Source: an uncultured Eubacteriales bacterium
Lineage (GTDB): Bacteria; Bacillota; Clostridia; Oscillospirales; CAG-382
DNA: 64,000 nucleotides
NCBI GenBank assembly: GCA_934446675.1
Contig: CAKSEL010000001.1
Coordinates: 124,001-188,000, forward strand
Direction of reading: 5' to 3'
Each line of letters starts with the position of its first letter. Positions within the stretch are counted from its first letter, which is position 1. The notes under the pieces are model-generated. The model was given only the letters and a program-made list of their open reading frames with translations, had not been told where the DNA came from and made no database searches. The position numbers and the translations under genes were made by a program. Positions 61,656 through 64,000 of this stretch are shown here, one piece after another.

Positions 61656-61758
61656 TTTAAGCTCTCCGTCACATTTTTCGTTGATAATAAAGTTTCAGAG
61701 GATTCTGTGCGAAACTACCGCCGAACCCTCTGTTATTTTTCTATAAATTTCTTACGGT

Positions 61759-63576
61759 TTATTTTGCGAGCGCTCTGTAAAGGAACGTTACTATCTGTCC
61801 TCTGTCGCAGACTCTCTTTGGCGAAAACTTATACTCGGAAGTACCCTGGGTTATTCCCTTTTCAACCGCCCAGCATACGGCTTTCTGCTCATCGCTGCCG
61901 TCCTCCTCAACGTCCGTGAACCAGGTTTCGTAGCTTGTACCGGGTTTACCGGCGTTCTTATAGAGGTAAGTCACGGTCATGGAACGCGTACAGGGAGTGT
62001 TGGGTGCAAACTCTACTCCGGTTATGATATTTTTCTTAAATGCCCAGAGCGCCGCGTCATAGTAATAATCCGACGCACTTACATCTCTGAAGGGATTTGA
62101 AACATCTGTCTTGGGCGCGCCGACCGCTCTCCAGATAAATGTAATTATCTGCGCTTTTGTGCAGGAATTCTTAGGCGAGAAAGTAGTTGCGGAGGTACCG
62201 GTAGTGACATTATTATCAACCGCCCACTTTACAGCCTCTTCATAATAATCTCCAGGTTTTACGTCGGAAAATCCCGTCGTGCTCTTCTGTGTGTTATCCA
62301 GCAGTGAATTTCTGATTTTCAGTGTTACCGTAAACGACGAATTCAGCTTTAAAGTATATCCGCCGTCTGTCGGCGTAAGGTAGTTTATATCTATCGGCAT
62401 ATATGAAACCAGGCCGTCGGGATTATTGAGTATAAGGTACTCCTTCTGCATAGCCTCTTCATCTTCAAATTCAAGAGTTCCGTTACTCGAAACAGCGCTG
62501 TTTATAGCTTTTCCGGACGCTGCAAACATCTGAACGGCGGTGCTGTCTCCATCAGTCTCATACGAACCAACGCCGAGATATGTATAGGCGGTTTTAAGTA
62601 TATTTGCACGGTGTCCGGGGCTTTCCATCCACGAGGTCATCGCCCTTGCGGTATCGAGAGTCCTTGTCTGGGATGGGCAATGATATATATTTTCTCCCGC
62701 GGTTGAATATGAAAAGTTCTTAATTGCGGTAAAGCAGCTCGAACCGTTTGGACGGGTATGCGAAAAGCTCTCGGCAATTTCCTTTGCGCGGATATCGCAC
62801 GCGTCCTGCAGCACGCCTATCATTGCAAGGCATATTCCGCCTTCGTTAAAGCGTTCAATATTTACTCTTCTTAAAATATCCCACTCTTCTTCATTGAGCG
62901 AAATCTGATCCTTGGGAACCCTGCGCACAAGCATTGGTATTTTTTCATGGTATCTTACTTCTCTTGTTTCGCTCTTATATGTTGCGACAAGATAGCCTAT
63001 AATCTCGCCTTCCGCCTCAAATGTTGCGTCTTTCTTATAAAAACCGTCTTTCCAGTACGCAGTCGAGCCGTTCTTGGCTGCGGCAAGCGCAACTTTGAGC
63101 ATATCCTCTTTGGTAGTTTTATTGGTGAGTGTCATTGCGTCTATCGCAACGCTCATCTCATGCAGGTCCTCGGTGAGCATTTTATCGTCGCCCTCGATAA
63201 TACGTTCGATAGGGCTTCCGGTACCCATTACGAAATACTCGCCGTCGCAGCTTATAATAAAGCTGATATACAGCTTTCCTTCACTTTCCTTTGTAGCCTT
63301 ACGGATACTGAATGAGCCTTCCTTTACGGTTACGGTAACGCGGCTGTCTTTACGAAGTCCGGCTATTGCGGCGGCAAGCGCTTCTTCTTCGGTAGTATCA
63401 TTCGTAGCCGCAAAACGCGCCATTGTGGCATCTATGGATCTCTGCGCGGTCGCTATCTGTTTCTGTGTATCTGCGTTTGCATACACCGTGCCGTAACCGG
63501 AGTATGTAAATTCCGGAACGCATATGACCGATACCGCAAACAATACGGCAAGAAAAGCAGTTACAATTCTTTTCAT
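61759..63576 (-). CDS. SLH-anchored CAP-domain surface protein
   Basis: 605 residues. Signal peptide 1-34 (ending VYANA). An unrecognised N-terminal region (about 35-220). CAP/SCP domain (about 220-350: EIAESFSHTRPNGSSCFTAI, AGENIYHC, TSWMESPGHRANIL, LGVGSY). Three SLH repeats at the C-terminus (about 425-605: FSDVKPGDYYEEAVKWAVDNNVTTG, FRDVSASDYYYDAALWAFKKNIITG, FTDVEEDGSDEQKAVCWAVEKGITQG). CAP proteins are extracellular; some bind lipids or are peptidases, and bacterial roles are unknown. CAAGGAG precedes the ATG. A weak hairpin (61694-61731) may end it. Confidence 0.9.
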   Translation of the reverse strand: MKRIVTAFLAVLFAVSVICVPEFTYSGYGTVYANADTQKQIATAQRSIDATMARFAATNDTTEEEALAAAIAGLRKDSRVTVTVKEGSFSIRKATKESEGKLYISFIISCDGEYFVMGTGSPIERIIEGDDKMLTEDLHEMSVAIDAMTLTNKTTKEDMLKVALAAAKNGSTAYWKDGFYKKDATFEAEGEIIGYLVATYKSETREVRYHEKIPMLVRRVPKDQISLNEEEWDILRRVNIERFNEGGICLAMIGVLQDACDIRAKEIAESFSHTRPNGSSCFTAIKNFSYSTAGENIYHCPSQTRTLDTARAMTSWMESPGHRANILKTAYTYLGVGSYETDGDSTAVQMFAASGKAINSAVSSNGTLEFEDEEAMQKEYLILNNPDGLVSYMPIDINYLTPTDGGYTLKLNSSFTVTLKIRNSLLDNTQKSTTGFSDVKPGDYYEEAVKWAVDNNVTTGTSATTFSPKNSCTKAQIITFIWRAVGAPKTDVSNPFRDVSASDYYYDAALWAFKKNIITGVEFAPNTPCTRSMTVTYLYKNAGKPGTSYETWFTDVEEDGSDEQKAVCWAVEKGITQGTSEYKFSPKRVCDRGQIVTFLYRALAK

Positions 63577-63612
63577 AATTTTCTCCTTGCAACATTAATT
63601 TTTATCATATGC

Positions 63613-63641
63613 ATTTTACACCCGAAAAGTGTTTTTGTCAA
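63613..63641 (-). promoter_or_regulatory. Promoter of the CAP-SLH gene
   Basis: On the minus strand perfect TTGACA, 17-bp spacer, TAAAAT; about 37 nt before the start codon. Strong predicted promoter. Confidence 0.8.
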
Positions 63642-63690
63642 CACTTCCGACACAGTTTATACAAAAAGCATTTTTTAAACGCCGCGTCGA

Positions 63691-64000
63691 TTATTTCTTT
63701 GTGCGTATTTTATAAACAGTACCGTCGGAATTTTCATTTACAAGGCTTATGTACTTTTCTCCGACATACGGTTCAAAAGTAAAGCTCTGACGTGCGATAA
63801 GGCGTTTTCTGTATTCGGTATCGTCAAACTGGCGCGTTGTCATATCTATAAAAGGCATCATGGAAATGTCAAATCCGTATATACGCCAGACCTTACGGCT
63901 GAAATAGTCCATACCCATCTTTGTTTCACCGCTGCGGATATAAATATCGGCTATCATTGCAAGTGTCGGCAGATCGCCCATTCCCGTAAACGTCATTTTC
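63691..64000 (-). CDS. Unrecognised protein, cut by the right edge
   Basis: The frame ends at 63691 and is open to the window edge; an ATG at 63996 may be an internal Met, so the true start is probably outside. About 102 residues are visible: MGMDYFSRKVWRIYGFDISMMPF, then FEPYVGEKYISLVNENSDGTVYKIRTKK. No signal peptide or hydrophobic run is seen here. I do not recognise the family. Confidence 0.6.
   Translation of the reverse strand, partial: KMTFTGMGDLPTLAMIADIYIRSGETKMGMDYFSRKVWRIYGFDISMMPFIDMTTRQFDDTEYRKRLIARQSFTFEPYVGEKYISLVNENSDGTVYKIRTKK

Overview
The window looks like a contiguous stretch of chromosome from an anaerobic, endospore-lineage Firmicute of the class Clostridia. The evidence is an Rnf-type ferredoxin subunit, SCIFF peptide with its radical SAM maturase, sporulation genes (yabP, yabQ, spoVB, an ylmC/ymxH homologue), HemZ, a Na+-pumping biotin decarboxylase, and S-layer-homology (SLH) proteins. 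The abundance of copper-amine-oxidase-N-like and SLH surface proteins recalls gut plant-glycan degraders such as Monoglobus; that placement is inference from memory, not a computed result. I see no tRNA, rRNA, CRISPR array, transposase or phage gene.

Layout. 0-9 kb: end of an rnf operon; a metal P-type ATPase with a small membrane partner behind a CsoR-like operator; gap (minus strand); then SCIFF (scfA), its maturase (scfB), a PLP decarboxylase, a pseudouridine synthase and a flavin-reductase-like protein. 9-19 kb (minus): hflX, then dgt, a small membrane protein, dnaG, rpoD, mtnN, PBP2 and a DUF3810 protein. 19-25 kb (minus): a five-gene Na+-translocating decarboxylase operon with two different carboxyltransferase subunits. 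25-30 kb (minus): putP, a TetR regulator, D-lactate dehydrogenase, a MATE exporter, and hpf.

30-46 kb (minus) is a long tightly packed run. It starts with cdaA-cdaR (c-di-AMP) and continues with an FAD oxidoreductase, RseC, RecJ, RelA, Dtd, HemZ, SpoVB, MazG, HU, RqcP, YabP, YabQ and DivIC. It brings two nucleotide second-messenger systems, DNA repair, translation quality control and spore-coat/cortex genes into one block, with internal promoters (hup, a SigE-like one before yabP). A NagD-type phosphatase and an HD phosphohydrolase lie upstream. 47-49 kb (plus): yqhQ and prmC.

49-59 kb is the accessory-looking part: four consecutive minus-strand exported proteins built from the same few modules. 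The modules are a copper-amine-oxidase-N-like pair, a beta-sandwich-like module A, and a module B ending in W-x-G-x(4)-RFDP. In one protein they are joined to an SGNH hydrolase, and in a 1596-residue protein to SLH repeats and a GH99/WbsX-like catalytic domain. Two of the four are a recent tandem duplication. This is the best candidate here for an undescribed system (surface glycan capture and processing). 59-64 kb: a Cys-rich DUF1540 protein, a DUF4364 protein, an RNase M5-like Toprim protein, a Crp-family regulator, a CAP-SLH surface protein and an unrecognised fragment at the right edge.

Starts were moved from the longest ORF wherever a Shine-Dalgarno sequence pointed to an internal start. 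Several housekeeping genes (dnaG, relA, spoVB, ylmC) seem to use TTG.
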